Source: Pseudomonas viridiflava
GTDB taxonomy: Bacteria > Pseudomonadota > Gammaproteobacteria > Pseudomonadales > Pseudomonadaceae
Direction of reading: 5' to 3'
Length of the DNA: 64,000 bases
Assembly: GCF_900580865.1 (NCBI RefSeq)
Contig: NZ_UTBZ01000023.1
Coordinates: 1-64,000 of the forward strand
The position numbers and the translations under genes were made by a program. Positions 27,479-36,976 of this stretch are shown in pieces; the stretch's first letter is position 1; every line of letters begins with the position of its first letter. The notes below the pieces were generated by a model that ran no database searches, was not told the origin of the DNA, and worked only from the letters and a program-made list of their open reading frames with translations.

Positions 27479-27668
27479 ACAGTCGTCCTTGTTGTTATCA
27501 ACTGTTGTTTACGGACGGATTCAGATTGCGGTTCCGTCATGACAAATAAGTGACCGTTTTGTGGAAATCTACATAACGGTCGAGTCAATCATGCCGACTT
27601 TAGCCGGTGAAACTGTCCTCACAGCGACCTTGGCGAGATTTTTTCAGACGCTCGCCGACCAACGGTCA

Positions 27669-27698
27669 TAAAAAAGCCCCGCTATAAAAGCGGGGCCT
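27669..27698 (-). terminator. rho-independent terminator for the YVQ-repeat protein gene
   Basis: GCCCCGCT (27676-27683) pairs with AGCGGGGC (27689-27696). Read leftward it is followed by a run of T (AAAAAA on the + strand), just after the stop at 27709. Confidence 0.85.
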
Positions 27699-27708
27699 TG
27701 TGTTTCGG

Positions 27709-28068
27709 TTACCAGCGTGGACCGCCGTAGTAGCCATGTGGCCGACCGTAATAACCGCGAGGCGGGCCGTAGTAGACGGGGGCCTGTTGAATGTAAACCG
27801 GTTGCTGCACATACACCGGCGCCGGCTGGTAGTAGACCGGTGGTGGCGGCTGCTGCACGTAGACCGGTTGCGGCTGAACGTAAACCGGCTGTTGTTGCAC
27901 ATATACCGGCCGATCCTGGTTGATCAGTGCCGAGCCGATGATGGCCGAGCCGACGATCGCGCCAAACACCGCAGGGCCTTGCCAGCCGTGGCCACCACCG
28001 GCTTCTGCCTGACCTGTGACAGCAAGTGCGCCAATCAACAAGGCCAGAATGGGGAGTTTACGAATCAT
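27709..28068 (-). CDS. secreted YVQ/PVY-repeat protein
   Basis: A 119-residue protein with signal peptide (MIRKLPILALLIGALAV, cleavage after AEA). It then has a glycine zipper-like hydrophobic stretch (GPAVFGAIVGSAIIGSALIN) and about eight short repeats of the form PVYVQQ/PVYYQP rich in Pro, Tyr and Gln, ending in a Gly/Tyr tail (YYGRPHGYYGGPRW). Such low-complexity aromatic repeats suggest an envelope-associated, possibly disordered protein. It has its own terminator. Function unknown. Confidence 0.7.
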   Translation of the reverse strand: MIRKLPILALLIGALAVTGQAEAGGGHGWQGPAVFGAIVGSAIIGSALINQDRPVYVQQQPVYVQPQPVYVQQPPPPVYYQPAPVYVQQPVYIQQAPVYYGPPRGYYGRPHGYYGGPRW

Positions 28069-28324
28069 GATAAGTCCTCGGTTCTTCGACCCGGCGGCAG
28101 GGCCTGCACCAGGCCCACAGTTGTCGCGGGGATACTTCTAAGACAGCGAAATTCTGAAAATCAGCACAGCCGCTGGGTAAATTTTGTGTAAGGTCTGTAC
28201 CGGCTTCTTTACCGGGCCGCGCAAGGGCCACAGAACCCGTTTAAAACAGGCCTCTATGATCGTTCAGAACCCGATGGGCTGGCTAATCCCGTCTATCCGA
28301 AAGTGCGTTTGAAGGAGAAGTTTC

Positions 28325-29143
28325 ATGCAGATGAACCCGAACAAAGACACCCAACTGTGCATGTCCCTGTCGGGGCGCCCAGGCAATTTCGGTCTGCGTT
28401 TTCATAACCATTTGTATGAACAACTGGACCTGAATTTCTACTACAAGGCATTCAGCAGTAAGGATCTGACCGGCGCGGTCGGCGGCATTCGTGCGTTGGG
28501 TATTCGCGGCTGCGGTGTGTCGATGCCGTTCAAAGAGGCGTGCATCGCGCTGGTCGATGAACTGGATGCGTCGGCGGCGGCGATCCAGTCGATCAACACC
28601 ATCGTCAACACCGCCGGCCATCTCAAGGCTTACAACACCGATTACATTGCGGTCGCGCAGCTGCTGGAAAGCCACGCCGTGCCCAAGGATTCGACCTTCG
28701 CCCTGCGTGGCAGCGGCGGCATGGCCAAAGCGGTGGCCAGTGCCTTGCGCGATGGCGGTTATACAAACGGTTTGATCGTCGCCCGTAACGAGCGCGCCGG
28801 GCGTGCACTGGCGGATTCGCTGGGTTATCGCTGGCAGACGGAACTGGGCGATGAACGTCCGCAGATGCTGATCAATGTGACCCCGGTGGGCATGGATGGC
28901 GGACCGGAGGCGGGGCAACTGGCGTTCGAGCCTGAGGTGATCAAGGCTGCGGATACGGTGTTTGATGTGGTGGCGATTCCGTCGGAGACACCGTTGATCG
29001 TGCGTGCTCGGGCCGAGGGCAAGCGGGTGATTACCGGGCTTGAGGTGATTGCAATTCAGGCGCTGGAGCAATTTGTCCTGTACACCGGCGTGCGCCCGAC
29101 TGAAGAGCAGTTTACGGCGGCGGTGGCGTTTGCCCGGAGCTGA
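28325..29143 (+). CDS. shikimate dehydrogenase-like (AroE family) oxidoreductase
   Basis: A 272-residue AroE-superfamily protein. The substrate-domain signature is GCGVSMPFKEACIALVDEL (catalytic Lys in PFKE), followed by SINTIVNTAGHLKAYNTDYI (Asn and Asp of the catalytic set). The NADP-binding loop is LRGSGGMAKAVASAL, and INVTPVGMDGG is the later conserved motif. It resembles the stand-alone shikimate dehydrogenase-like group (HI0607/SDH-L) rather than the housekeeping AroE, so quinate or shikimate oxidation is plausible but substrate is not proven. Monocistronic with GAAGGAGAAG 5 nt upstream of the start. Confidence 0.82.
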   Translation: MQMNPNKDTQLCMSLSGRPGNFGLRFHNHLYEQLDLNFYYKAFSSKDLTGAVGGIRALGIRGCGVSMPFKEACIALVDELDASAAAIQSINTIVNTAGHLKAYNTDYIAVAQLLESHAVPKDSTFALRGSGGMAKAVASALRDGGYTNGLIVARNERAGRALADSLGYRWQTELGDERPQMLINVTPVGMDGGPEAGQLAFEPEVIKAADTVFDVVAIPSETPLIVRARAEGKRVITGLEVIAIQALEQFVLYTGVRPTEEQFTAAVAFARS

Positions 29144-29170
29144 TTGAGTATTGTGGTGGCTGGGCGGGCC

Positions 29171-29268
29171 TCTTCGCGAGCAGGCTCGCTCCCACAGTGG
29201 AATTTTTGTCATACACAAGTTGTGTGTTCGCTGTAGATCCCTTGTGGGAGCGAGCCTGCTCGCGAAGG
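29171..29268. repeat. REP palindrome pair (GGGAGCGAGCCTGCTCGCGAA type)
   Basis: CTTCGCGAGCAGGCTCGCTC near 29172 and GAGCGAGCCTGCTCGCGAAG ending at 29268 in inverse orientation. Between the shikimate dehydrogenase-like gene and the cupin gene. Confidence 0.85.
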
Positions 29269-29361
29269 AAGCGACGCGGTTTCACGCCGGCCATCAATGC
29301 CTATACTGCCTCCCCAGCAAGCCCAGACTTGCCCACCACAAAAACCGTGACCGAGGCTCCC

Positions 29362-29880
29362 ATGCATCCGCCCATCCTCAACCTGCATCAGGTCGAACTC
29401 GAACCCCTGCCCGAAGCCCTGGCCCCGGAAGGCGAAACCGCCGGACGCTATCAGCAGCGCATGGCGCGGGTTGGTCAGCAATTGGGTTCGCAAAAACTCG
29501 GTTATCGCTTGTACGCCTTGCCACCGGGCATGCGCGGCAGCCCGTTTCACAGTCATCGGGTCAACGAAGAAATGTTCTACGTGGTGGCCGGGGAGGGTGA
29601 GGTGCGTCTCGGCGCCGAGCGTTTTCCGATTCGCGAAGGTGATGTGATCGCCTGTCCGCCGGGTGGGCCGGAGAAGGCGCATCAGATCATCAACACCAGC
29701 CAGGCCGAACTGCGTTATCTGGCGGTGAGCACCCAGCAACAGCCGGAAATCTGCGAATACCCGGATTCGAACAAATATGCGGTGATGGATAACTTCAAGG
29801 TGGATGCCGAGGGTAATACTTCAGGCTTTGTCGCCGTGGCGCGGCAGGCAGATGGTGTTGACTACTGGGATGGTGAATAA
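29362..29880 (+). CDS. cupin-domain protein
   Basis: A 172-residue protein with one central cupin barrel. Motif 1 is GSPFHSHRVNEEMFYVVAGEG (split after 20), with two His and a Glu as metal ligands, and motif 2 contains GDVIACPPGGPEKAHQIINT with the third His. The C-terminal helix-turn region (PDSNKYAVMDNFKVDAEG) resembles cupins that bind sugar-nucleotides or act as dioxygenase-like enzymes; substrate unknown. GAGGCTCCC directly precedes the ATG at 29362. Confidence 0.8.
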   Translation: MHPPILNLHQVELEPLPEALAPEGETAGRYQQRMARVGQQLGSQKLGYRLYALPPGMRGSPFHSHRVNEEMFYVVAGEGEVRLGAERFPIREGDVIACPPGGPEKAHQIINTSQAELRYLAVSTQQQPEICEYPDSNKYAVMDNFKVDAEGNTSGFVAVARQADGVDYWDGE

Positions 29881-29911
29881 CCCCAGATTCTGAAACCTGA
29901 TGAATAACCCT

Positions 29912-30000
29912 TGTGGGAGCGAGCCTGCTCGCGAATAGGCCGTGTCAGTTACATCATCTTTGAATGACACACCGCATTCGCGAGCGAGCTCGCTCCCACA
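29912..30000. repeat. REP palindrome pair (GGGAGCGAGC type), partly diverged
   Basis: TGTGGGAGCGAGCCTGCTCG at 29912 and an inverse arm ending TGTGGGAGCG-complement at 30000. The right arm reads GCGAGCGAGCTCGCTCCC, so the central GCAGG has become GCGAG, unlike the other copies. Between the cupin gene and yceH. Confidence 0.8.
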
Positions 30001-30015
30001 ATGTATTTGTGGTGG

Positions 30016-30663
30016 TTATTCGAGGCGGGCCAGGCGTTCTTCCAGCGCGGCAATCCGCGCTTCCAGCTCTTCGATGCGCTCAACCGAAACGCCACTGCTT
30101 GCACCGCGATCCTGCGGATTCTGCCGCGCCGCCATAATTGCCTCGCTATCCGCCGGATCACCCAGCGCATGGGTATAGCGATCCTCACGCTGCCCGGCCT
30201 GGCGCGGAATCAACACCGCCAACCCCCGCGCGATCAAGCGCTCAAGCTGATGCACCACTTGCTCGGCATCTTCGAAATCATGCATGCGCCCGCTGCGGGT
30301 CAGCAGCTCATTGACGGTTTGCGGGCCGCGCAGAAACATCAAACCGCTGAGAATCACCTGTGCTGGCACCAGCTCCAACGCCTTGTCGACCTTGTGCTCC
30401 CAGCGGTCGGCGCGACTGCCCATTACCAGTTTGGCGAAACCGCGACCTTCCAGCGCACGCAAACTCTGCCCGACCTGACCCTGGGTCAGGTTCATCACCG
30501 GTTCGCGGCTGGTTTTCTGATTGCACGCCGTGACCAGCGCATTGAGCGTCAGCGGATAGGTTTCCGGGCTGGTGGCCTGTTTCTCGATCAACGAGCCGAG
30601 GATGCGAATTTCCGTGGCATTGAGCCGTGGCTCGTCGAAGGTGGATTCTGGTTCTGTGGTCAT
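30016..30663 (-). CDS. yceH: YceH family protein (UPF0502/DUF480)
   Basis: A 215-residue protein with two winged-helix-like repeats. The family signature starts [30 protein letters not shown] (read in two parts), followed by [37 protein letters not shown] and a second copy [28 protein letters not shown]. The C-terminus is a predicted coiled coil ([22 protein letters not shown]). Molecular function is unknown; the fold suggests nucleic-acid binding. GAGGGAAC precedes the ATG. Confidence 0.88.
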   Translation of the reverse strand: MTTEPESTFDEPRLNATEIRILGSLIEKQATSPETYPLTLNALVTACNQKTSREPVMNLTQGQVGQSLRALEGRGFAKLVMGSRADRWEHKVDKALELVPAQVILSGLMFLRGPQTVNELLTRSGRMHDFEDAEQVVHQLERLIARGLAVLIPRQAGQREDRYTHALGDPADSEAIMAARQNPQDRGASSGVSVERIEELEARIAALEERLARLE

Positions 30664-30788
30664 CGCGCGTTCCCTCTGCAGTCGAAGGCGCCTAGCCTAA
30701 TCCTTGCCAAACAAAAGGCAAGCCGTGTGGTCATCAAGCATGGCTATAATCGCCTCCTTGTTCCACCCAGCCACCACACGAGACTGCC

Positions 30789-31298
30789 ATGACCATTTCC
30801 CTGTACGCCGCATCCGTCCCGGTTTTTCAACAAATGCTCAACGCTTTGAGCGATGTACTGAAAAAGGCTGAAGCCCACGCCACCGAGAAAAACATCGACC
30901 CGAACGCGTTCCTGCAGGCGCGTTTGTACCCGGACATGTTCCCACTGACCCGTCAGGTGCAGATCGCCGTCGACTTCGCCAAAGGCGTTTCCTCGCGTCT
31001 GGCTGAAGTAGAAGTGCCGAAGTACGACGATACCGAAACCACCTTCGCCGAGCTGCAAGCCCTGATCGCCAAGGTTCTGGCCTACATCGGCGAGATCAAA
31101 CCAGAGCAGATCGATGGCAAGGAAGGCATCGAAATCGTCACCCGTCCGGGCACGCCGAAAGAAAAGCGCTTCAGTGGTCAGGCTTACCTGCTGACCTATG
31201 GTCTGCCGCAGTTCTTCTTCCACGTCACCACCACCTATGCGCTGCTGCGTCATAACGGGGTTGAAGTGGGCAAGCGTGATTACATGGGCGCGTTCTAA
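30789..31298 (+). CDS. DUF1993 family protein
   Basis: A 169-residue helical protein (MTISLYAASVPVFQQML...). The DUF1993 features are visible: NALSDVLKKAEAHATEKNID, ARLYPDMFPLTRQVQIAVDF, and FSGQAYLLTYGLPQFFFHVT with the His expected for a DinB-like four-helix fold (YALLRHNGVEVGKRDYMG). Likely a cytosolic protein; no enzymatic function known to me. Monocistronic, with a 160-bp repeat element after it. Confidence 0.82.
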   Translation: MTISLYAASVPVFQQMLNALSDVLKKAEAHATEKNIDPNAFLQARLYPDMFPLTRQVQIAVDFAKGVSSRLAEVEVPKYDDTETTFAELQALIAKVLAYIGEIKPEQIDGKEGIEIVTRPGTPKEKRFSGQAYLLTYGLPQFFFHVTTTYALLRHNGVEVGKRDYMGAF

Positions 31299-31308
31299 AC
31301 CGCCAGAA

Positions 31309-31470
31309 GCCCCTCACCCTAGCCCTCTCCCGGAGGGAGAGGGGACTGATCGCGTTGTTGGCTCGAAATACACCGACGTGAAATATCAAGTCGAACTCAA
31401 GTCTTGAGGGCAACAACGATCGGCTCCCTTCCCCTCGCCCCCTTGGGGGAGAGGGTTGGGGTGAGGGGGA
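31309..31470. repeat. 160-bp repeat element, copy 2 (CCCTCACCCTAGCCCTCTCC ends)
   Basis: Outer inverted ends: CCCCTCACCCTAGCCCTCTC at 31310 and GGGAGAGGGTTGGGGTGAGG ending near 31468. The interior ACTGATCGCGTTGTTGG..GAAATACACCGACGTGAAATATC aligns with the reverse complement of the interior of copy 3 (36405) and with one end of copy 1 (24115). Confidence 0.8.
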
Positions 31471-31484
31471 AAAGATCTCAGCCA

Positions 31485-31524
31485 CAAAAAAGCCCGCCAA
31501 GGTTCACACCGTGGCGGGCTTTTC
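31485..31524 (-). terminator. rho-independent terminator after sstT
   Basis: AGCCCGCCA (31491-31499) pairs with TGGCGGGCT (31512-31520). Read leftward, the T-run corresponds to AAAAAA at 31485-31490. It lies 14 bp after the sstT stop. Confidence 0.85.
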
Positions 31525-31537
31525 ATTACAGCGTCTG

Positions 31538-32770
31538 TTACGCAGTACGTTGGGCTTTCGCTTCCTCACCCAAACACGCCGCAGCGGTAAACAACACGTC
31601 AGTCGACGAGTTCAGCGCCGTCTCTGCCGAATCCTGCAACACGCCAATAATGAAACCGACCGCCACTACCTGCATGGCAATCTCGCTCGGAATCCCGAAC
31701 AGGCTGCAAGCCAGCGGAATCAACAGCAACGAACCACCCGCCACACCCGACGCGCCACATGCGCAAATGGCGGCGACAACACTGAGCAGAATCGCCGTCG
31801 GGATATCCACAGCGATACCCAGCGTATGCACGGCAGCCAGGGTCAGCACGGTAATCGTGATCGCCGCACCGGCCATGTTGATGGTCGCGCCCAGCGGGAT
31901 CGACACCGAATAAGTGTCTTCATGCAGACCCAGACGCTTGCTCAATTCCAGGTTGACCGGAATGTTCGCAGCCGAGCTGCGGGTGAAGAACGCGGTGATA
32001 CCGCTTTCACGCAGGCACTTGAGGGTCAGCGGATATGGGTTGCGACGCAGTTTCCAGAACACGATCAGCGGGTTCATCACCAGTGCGACGAACAGCATGC
32101 AGCCGAGCAGCACGGCCAGCAGGTGTGCGTAACCGATCAATGCGCCAAAACCGGAGGTGGCCAGCGTCGAAGCCACCAGGCCGAAAATACCCAGCGGTGC
32201 AAAGCGAATCACCACACGCACGATCAAGGTCACGCCGTTGGACAGATCCCCCAGCACTTCGCGCGTGGTGTCACCGGCATGGCGAATCGCGATGCCCATG
32301 CCGATCGCCCAGGCCAGAATGCCGATGAAGTTGGCGTTCATCAGCGCGCTGACCGGGTTGTCGACCACGCTCAACAGCAGGCTCTGCAGCACTTCGCCGA
32401 TACCGCCCGGCGCCGTCACCGAAACGTTATCGGTCGACAACACCAGGTGCGACGGGAACGCCATGCTCGCGACCACCGCCACGACCGCTGCCGCGAAGGT
32501 GCCCAGCAGATAGAGGAACAGGATCGGGCGGATATGGGTTTCCTGGCCGTGCTTGTGGTTGGCAATCGAGGCCATTACCAGCACGAACACCAGAATCGGT
32601 GCGACGGCTTTCAACGCTGAAACAAACACTTTGCCGATGAACGCCGTGCCTTTCGCCGCTTCCGGGGCAAACAGCGCCAGGGCGATACCGGCGATCAGGC
32701 CGATGAGGATCTGCGTGACCAGGCTGAGGTTCTTGAGGCGTTGCAATAGAGAAGGGGATGAAGCGGTCAT
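31538..32770 (-). CDS. sstT: serine/threonine:sodium symporter SstT
   Basis: A 410-residue dicarboxylate/amino acid:cation symporter (DAACS) family protein. It has eight or more hydrophobic segments; family signatures are [20 protein letters not shown] (substrate hairpin with Ser/Asn), [20 protein letters not shown] and the reentrant loop [21 protein letters not shown]. It takes up L-serine and L-threonine with Na+. The length matches E. coli SstT. Monocistronic with its own terminator. Confidence 0.92.
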   Translation of the reverse strand: MTASSPSLLQRLKNLSLVTQILIGLIAGIALALFAPEAAKGTAFIGKVFVSALKAVAPILVFVLVMASIANHKHGQETHIRPILFLYLLGTFAAAVVAVVASMAFPSHLVLSTDNVSVTAPGGIGEVLQSLLLSVVDNPVSALMNANFIGILAWAIGMGIAIRHAGDTTREVLGDLSNGVTLIVRVVIRFAPLGIFGLVASTLATSGFGALIGYAHLLAVLLGCMLFVALVMNPLIVFWKLRRNPYPLTLKCLRESGITAFFTRSSAANIPVNLELSKRLGLHEDTYSVSIPLGATINMAGAAITITVLTLAAVHTLGIAVDIPTAILLSVVAAICACGASGVAGGSLLLIPLACSLFGIPSEIAMQVVAVGFIIGVLQDSAETALNSSTDVLFTAAACLGEEAKAQRTA

Positions 32771-33106
32771 AGCGGCATCTCTGATTTTTTATAGGGTGCA
32801 AGGTTGCGTAAAGCGATGGCAGAACAGGGGCAGACCACCGCCACGAACCGAAAGTGTTGACGCGACATCAACGCCAATAAACCGGTCGTTGAACAGGCTG
32901 TACGTTTTTCAGGGCGCGGACTTTATCACAGCGTAGGCCTTATCCTTCAGGCATGTGACGATCTGCCACCGGATCAGGCAACAAAGTCGGCAGGTTTGTG
33001 CAAGTCAGCCCGGACACACTCTGTTAAGATTGCGCATCCTTATTTTCAAACTCTGCCAGCGGGCCTCCGGGTCAACGCTGGTGTCGTCGTTTTGCTGGAG
33101 TTGCGC
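32771..33106. other. intergenic region between divergent sstT and an MFS gene
   Basis: 336 bp with no convincing gene. It should contain the divergent promoters of sstT and the exporter gene. I see no clear operator, riboswitch or REP palindrome. Confidence 0.35.
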
Positions 33107-34270
33107 ATGCTGTTGCCCATTCTTCTGTTGTCCGCCGCCGGCTTCACGGTGCTGACCACGGAATTCGTCATCGTCGGCCTGTTGCCGGCGATTGCCCGAG
33201 ACCTCGCCGTCACCATCCCGCAGGCCGGGTTGCTGGTGACTCTATTCGCCTTCACGGTGGCGATGTTCGGGCCTTTCCTGACCGCGTATTTCGCCCGCTT
33301 CGAACGGCGCAAGCTGTTTATCAGCATCCTGATCATGTTTGGTCTGGCCAATACCGTGGCCGCACTGGCGCCGAACATCTGGGTGATGGCGATTGCCCGA
33401 TTGATTCCGGCGCTCGGTCTGCCAGTGTTCTGGGCGTTGGCCAGTGAGACGGCAGTGGACATCGTCGGCCCGGACTTCGCCGGTCGGGCGATTGCCAAGA
33501 TTGGTTTCGGCATTGTCTGCGCCACAGTGTTTGGCATTCCGGTCGGCACGCTGATTTCCGACGCCTTCGGCTGGCGCAGTGCCTTCGGCATTCTCGCGGT
33601 GATCGCATTTGCCAAAGCCTTGCTGCTGTTTGTCTACCTGCCGAAAACCAGTCTTCACCAGCATCAGGTCAGCTTCCGCTCGCAATTCAAGATCCTGCGC
33701 AGCCCGTTGATGATCGGCCACATTGTGCTGTCGATTCTGGTGTTCAGCGGCATGTTTACCGCTTACACCTATCTGGCCGACATTCTTGAGCGCCTCGCCG
33801 GTTTCAACGGCACCGTGGTCGGTTGGTGCCTGATGGCCTTCGGCGCGGTCGGGTTGATCGGCAACTCGCTGGGTGGTCGTGCGGTCGACCGCCATCCGCT
33901 GGGGGCGTCGGTGTTGTTCTGTGCATTCATGATTGCCGGCATGGTCTCGCTGGTGCCGAACATTCATTCGCCGCTGGGGCTGGCGGTGGCGATGGGCATC
34001 TGGGGCATCACTCAGGCCGCGTTGTTCCTGGTCAGCCATGTGCGTCTGATGAAAGCCGCGCCGGAAGCGCCGGCCTTTGCCGCTTCGTTGAACATCGCCG
34101 GGGCCAATCTGGGGATCGGCCTGGGCGCCATTGTTGGTGGTCGGGTCATCGACAGCGCAGGCCTGGGTTTCCTCGGCTTTGCCGCCGCCGGATTCATCTT
34201 GTTGTCGGTGTTCCTCGCCATGGTGCTGATGACGCTCAAGCCGCGCGAGATGTGCGCCGAGGCCTCATAA
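33107..34270 (+). CDS. MFS exporter, DHA1/AraJ-type
   Basis: A 387-residue major facilitator protein with 12 hydrophobic segments. The N-terminus FTVLTTEFVIVGLLPAIARD is characteristic of the AraJ/YdeA-like sugar or drug exporters (TTEFxxxGLLP). Helices 4-5 contain IARLIPALGLPVFWALASET and GIPVGTLISDAFGWRSAFG. Start at the ATG 33107 (GGAG 7 nt upstream); upstream in-frame ATGs give an atypical basic extension. Its stop overlaps that of the convergent nhaR gene (34265-34270). Substrate unknown. Confidence 0.83.
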   Translation: MLLPILLLSAAGFTVLTTEFVIVGLLPAIARDLAVTIPQAGLLVTLFAFTVAMFGPFLTAYFARFERRKLFISILIMFGLANTVAALAPNIWVMAIARLIPALGLPVFWALASETAVDIVGPDFAGRAIAKIGFGIVCATVFGIPVGTLISDAFGWRSAFGILAVIAFAKALLLFVYLPKTSLHQHQVSFRSQFKILRSPLMIGHIVLSILVFSGMFTAYTYLADILERLAGFNGTVVGWCLMAFGAVGLIGNSLGGRAVDRHPLGASVLFCAFMIAGMVSLVPNIHSPLGLAVAMGIWGITQAALFLVSHVRLMKAAPEAPAFAASLNIAGANLGIGLGAIVGGRVIDSAGLGFLGFAAAGFILLSVFLAMVLMTLKPREMCAEAS

Positions 34271-35164
34271 CGCCGTAAACAGCTCGCGTCGGGCACCTTC
34301 GGTAATCGCAACGATGCCGGGGTGCTTGACCTTGCGCTCCACCGAAATGGCATAGAACGACTCGGTCACCGCATCGGTCTGGCCAATCAGCTCGACGCCG
34401 TACTGGCGCTTCACTTCATCGGCAATCACGCTCGGGCCAATAAAAATCCCGCTGCCGGATTGGCCGAAGGCCTGCATCAAGGCACTGTCATCAAACTCCC
34501 CAACGATTTGCGGCTGGATCTGCTGTTCGGCAAACCAGCGCTGCAGACGGCTGCGCACCACGGTTTCTGCGCCGGGAATCAACAGCGGCGCGCCATGCAG
34601 GCTGCGCGGGAAGTCCTGACCGTATCTGGCTGCCAGTTCCGGGGTGGCGAAGAAACTGATCCCGCATTCGCCAAGCTTCTGGCTGTAGCCCTTGATGTCG
34701 AGGTGCGAGGGCATCGGGCTGTCGGAAATCACCAGGTCCAGGCGCTGGATGGCCAGATCGGCGAGCAAACGTTCGAGTTTGTCCTCGCGGCAGGTGATGC
34801 GCAGCGGTTCGTTCAACTCCATGGTCGGTGCGATCAGGCGGTAGACGATGGATTTTGGCACCACGTCTGCAACGCCCACGCGGAACAGGATCTGCTGTTC
34901 GTTGGGTTGTGCGCGCAGCATCAACTCCAGCTCGCCACCCAGTTGAAACATTTGCTCGGCGTAGGGCAGGGCTTGTCTTCCGGCCTCGGTCAATTCGAGT
35001 TGCCGGCCGACCCGTCTGAATAACTCGATGCCGTAAGTCTGTTCGAGCAAAGAAATCTGCCCGCTGATGGTTTGTGGGGTCAGGTTCAGTTGCTCGCAGG
35101 CGCGCACGATGCTGCCGGTCTTGGCTACGACCCAGAAGTAATGCAGTTGTCGGTAATTGAGCAT
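34265..35164 (-). CDS. nhaR: LysR-type regulator NhaR
   Basis: A 299-residue LysR protein. The N-terminus LNYRQLHYFWVVAKTGSIVR followed by ACEQLNLTPQTISGQISLLE is the NhaR-type HTH, and the effector domain contains DVVPKSIVYRLIAPTMELNE, LVISDSPMPSHLDIKGYS and AETVVRSRLQRWFAEQQIQP, also characteristic. In enterobacteria NhaR activates nhaA in response to Na+; no nhaA is adjacent here, so the target is inferred from the family only. Convergent with the MFS exporter gene. Confidence 0.85.
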   Translation of the reverse strand: MLNYRQLHYFWVVAKTGSIVRACEQLNLTPQTISGQISLLEQTYGIELFRRVGRQLELTEAGRQALPYAEQMFQLGGELELMLRAQPNEQQILFRVGVADVVPKSIVYRLIAPTMELNEPLRITCREDKLERLLADLAIQRLDLVISDSPMPSHLDIKGYSQKLGECGISFFATPELAARYGQDFPRSLHGAPLLIPGAETVVRSRLQRWFAEQQIQPQIVGEFDDSALMQAFGQSGSGIFIGPSVIADEVKRQYGVELIGQTDAVTESFYAISVERKVKHPGIVAITEGARRELFTAL

Positions 35165-35297
35165 GACGTTCTACAGTTCGTGAAAACCGAAGTATAGCCG
35201 CTAAAAATACGAATTTTCCTGAAGTGTTCATCTCCCTAGAATGCCCAGCCATCGACGGCCGGTCTGTGAGCCTGTCTGTTCATTCGAAGGAAACCTT

Positions 35298-35540
35298 ATG
35301 AAATATACAATCCCAGCATTGATGTTTACGTCTTTACTGCTTCTGGCCGGTTGCGATCAGGCCGAGAAAAGCGCTCAGCAACTGATGGGCAAGGCTGCCG
35401 AAAGCGCCAAACAAGCGATTGACGACACCCACAAAGCGGCTGAGCAAGCACTCAGCGATGCCACCGGCGGGTTGATCGAAAAGAAAGAAACACCGGAAAA
35501 AGATGCGGAACAATCCGAATCTTCCTCCAAGACCATCTAA
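35298..35540 (+). CDS. small lipoprotein
   Basis: An 80-residue lipoprotein: signal peptide MKYTIPALMFTSLLLLAGC with lipobox LAGC (Cys 19). A helical mature part follows, rich in Ala, Lys and Glu (AEKSAQQLMGKAAESAKQAI, DDTHKAAEQALSDATGG), ending in an acidic/Ser tail. AAGGAAACC lies upstream of the ATG at 35298. Likely an envelope-facing helical protein of unknown function, upstream of the TerC gene by 29 bp and possibly co-transcribed. Confidence 0.7.
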   Translation: MKYTIPALMFTSLLLLAGCDQAEKSAQQLMGKAAESAKQAIDDTHKAAEQALSDATGGLIEKKETPEKDAEQSESSSKTI

Positions 35541-35569
35541 TTCGTCTTACACAGAGTCAGGACTGACCC

Positions 35570-36319
35570 ATGGAATATCTGTTACAGCTCGCCGCCAGCC
35601 CCACCGCCTGGGTTGCATTGGCCACATTGGTGGTGATGGAAATCGTGCTCGGCATCGATAACCTGATCTTTATCTCGATCCTGACCAACAAATTGCCCAA
35701 GCAGTACCAGCAGAAGGCGCGCCGTATCGGTATCGGCATGGCGTTGATCCTGCGTCTGGCACTGTTGAGCACCATCGCCTTCATCGTGCAGCTGACTGCG
35801 CCGGTGATCGAGATCCTGGGTCAGGCGTTCTCCTGGAAGGACATGATCCTGATTGCCGGTGGTCTGTTCCTGGTCTGGAAAGCCACGACCGAGATCCATC
35901 ACAGCATGGACCCGGCCCCGGAAGATCCGAAGTCGGCGACCTCGACGGTTACCTTGGGTTTTGCCGCCGCCATTGGTCAGATCCTGATGCTCGACATGGT
36001 GTTCTCGATCGACAGCATCATTACCGCGGTTGGCATGACCGAACACTTGCCGATCATGATCATCGCGGTGGTGGTGTCGGTACTGGTGATGCTGTTTGCT
36101 GCTGAGCCGCTGGCCAAGTTCATCAACGACAACCCGACTGTGGTGATGCTGGCTCTGGGCTTCTTGATCATGATCGGTATGACCTTGATCGCTGAAGGCT
36201 TCGGCGCCCATGTACCGAAAGGTTATGTGTATGCGGCGATGGCGTTCTCGGCAGCGATTGAAGTGCTGAACATGATGTCTCGCAGGGCGAGGCAGAAGAA
36301 GCTGGCTGAGCAGGCGTAA
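35570..36319 (+). CDS. TerC-family membrane protein (YgdQ-like)
   Basis: A 249-residue protein with about seven hydrophobic helices. The TerC signatures are [20 protein letters not shown] (conserved Asp-Asn) and [20 protein letters not shown] (second Asp motif), followed by a final [19 protein letters not shown]. Family members move metal ions such as Mn2+ across membranes; the substrate here is untested. Starts 29 bp after the lipoprotein gene and ends at a strong terminator. Confidence 0.88.
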   Translation: MEYLLQLAASPTAWVALATLVVMEIVLGIDNLIFISILTNKLPKQYQQKARRIGIGMALILRLALLSTIAFIVQLTAPVIEILGQAFSWKDMILIAGGLFLVWKATTEIHHSMDPAPEDPKSATSTVTLGFAAAIGQILMLDMVFSIDSIITAVGMTEHLPIMIIAVVVSVLVMLFAAEPLAKFINDNPTVVMLALGFLIMIGMTLIAEGFGAHVPKGYVYAAMAFSAAIEVLNMMSRRARQKKLAEQA

Positions 36320-36332
36320 CCGCTGAAAGTAC

Positions 36333-36373
36333 AAAAACCGCCTGAACTCTTAGAGGTCAGGCGGTTTTTTTTG
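36333..36373 (+). terminator. rho-independent terminator after the TerC gene
   Basis: ACCGCCTGA (36337-36345) pairs with TCAGGCGGT (36357-36365), followed by eight T. Confidence 0.9.
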
Positions 36374-36404
36374 ATTCAAGATTTGCAGTGTGGAATAGAA
36401 CCAG

Positions 36405-36553
36405 CCCCTCACCCCAGCCCTCTCCCGAGGGAGAGGGAGCCGATCTGCGTGGTTTTTAAACCTGAGTTCGGCTCGATATTTCACGTCGATGTATTTCTCA
36501 ATAGCGACTCGATCAGTCCCCTCTCCCTCCGGGAGAGGGCTAGGGTGAGGGGC
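36405..36553. repeat. 150-bp repeat element, copy 3, inverted relative to copy 2
   Basis: Ends CCCCTCACCCCAGCCCTCTC near 36406 and GGGAGAGGGCTAGGGTGAGG ending at 36552. The interior, read on the minus strand, contains ACTGATCGAGTCGC..GAAATACATCGACGTGAAATATC and so matches copy 2 in opposite orientation. Confidence 0.8.
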
Positions 36554-36574
36554 TTTTGCTTTTGAAGTCTGGCC

Positions 36575-36745
36575 TCAGTGCGCAGCTGCGTGACGCGGGC
36601 TGTGCTTCTCGTTTTTCTCAACCGCAGCAGGCTGAACCGGATGATGATGGTGGCGCCGCGAAACCCGCAGCACCCCCCACAACATGGCAGCCGCCACGGC
36701 CAGCCAGCCGGCAATCAACATCACAATGGTCATGGTCAGGCTCAT
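36575..36745 (-). CDS. small membrane protein with His/Pro-rich tail
   Basis: A 56-residue protein: one hydrophobic helix near the N-terminus (MTIVMLIAGWLAVAAAMLWG) and a basic His-rich tail (RHHHHPVQPAAVEKNEKHS). The ATG at 36745 has a GAGGAGG site 7 nt upstream. The His cluster could bind metal, but this is only a guess. Ends close to the copy 3 repeat. Confidence 0.55.
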   Translation of the reverse strand: MSLTMTIVMLIAGWLAVAAAMLWGVLRVSRRHHHHPVQPAAVEKNEKHSPRHAAAH

Positions 36746-36976
36746 CAGTGCCTCCTCTTCGCCCTGCATCGGGCGCCCACTTTTTCAATTCGCTCTGTTT
36801 CACTGACAGTCTAGACAATGGGGTGTTTCAGACTATTGACCAAAGGTCGATTGCGACCAATCAGTTTGCTCTATGCAAGCGATGTGTCTGCCGCTTAAGG
36901 CTATACCGCAGACTGGCGCGGCCCTATGATCGCAAGCGTTGCCGGAACACGATGACCGGCGTCTGAACAGTGAGTG

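Noticed and set aside
27700..28191. Plus-strand 163-codon ORF over the YVQ-repeat gene
   Set aside because: The minus-strand gene has a clean signal peptide, regular repeats and its own terminator.
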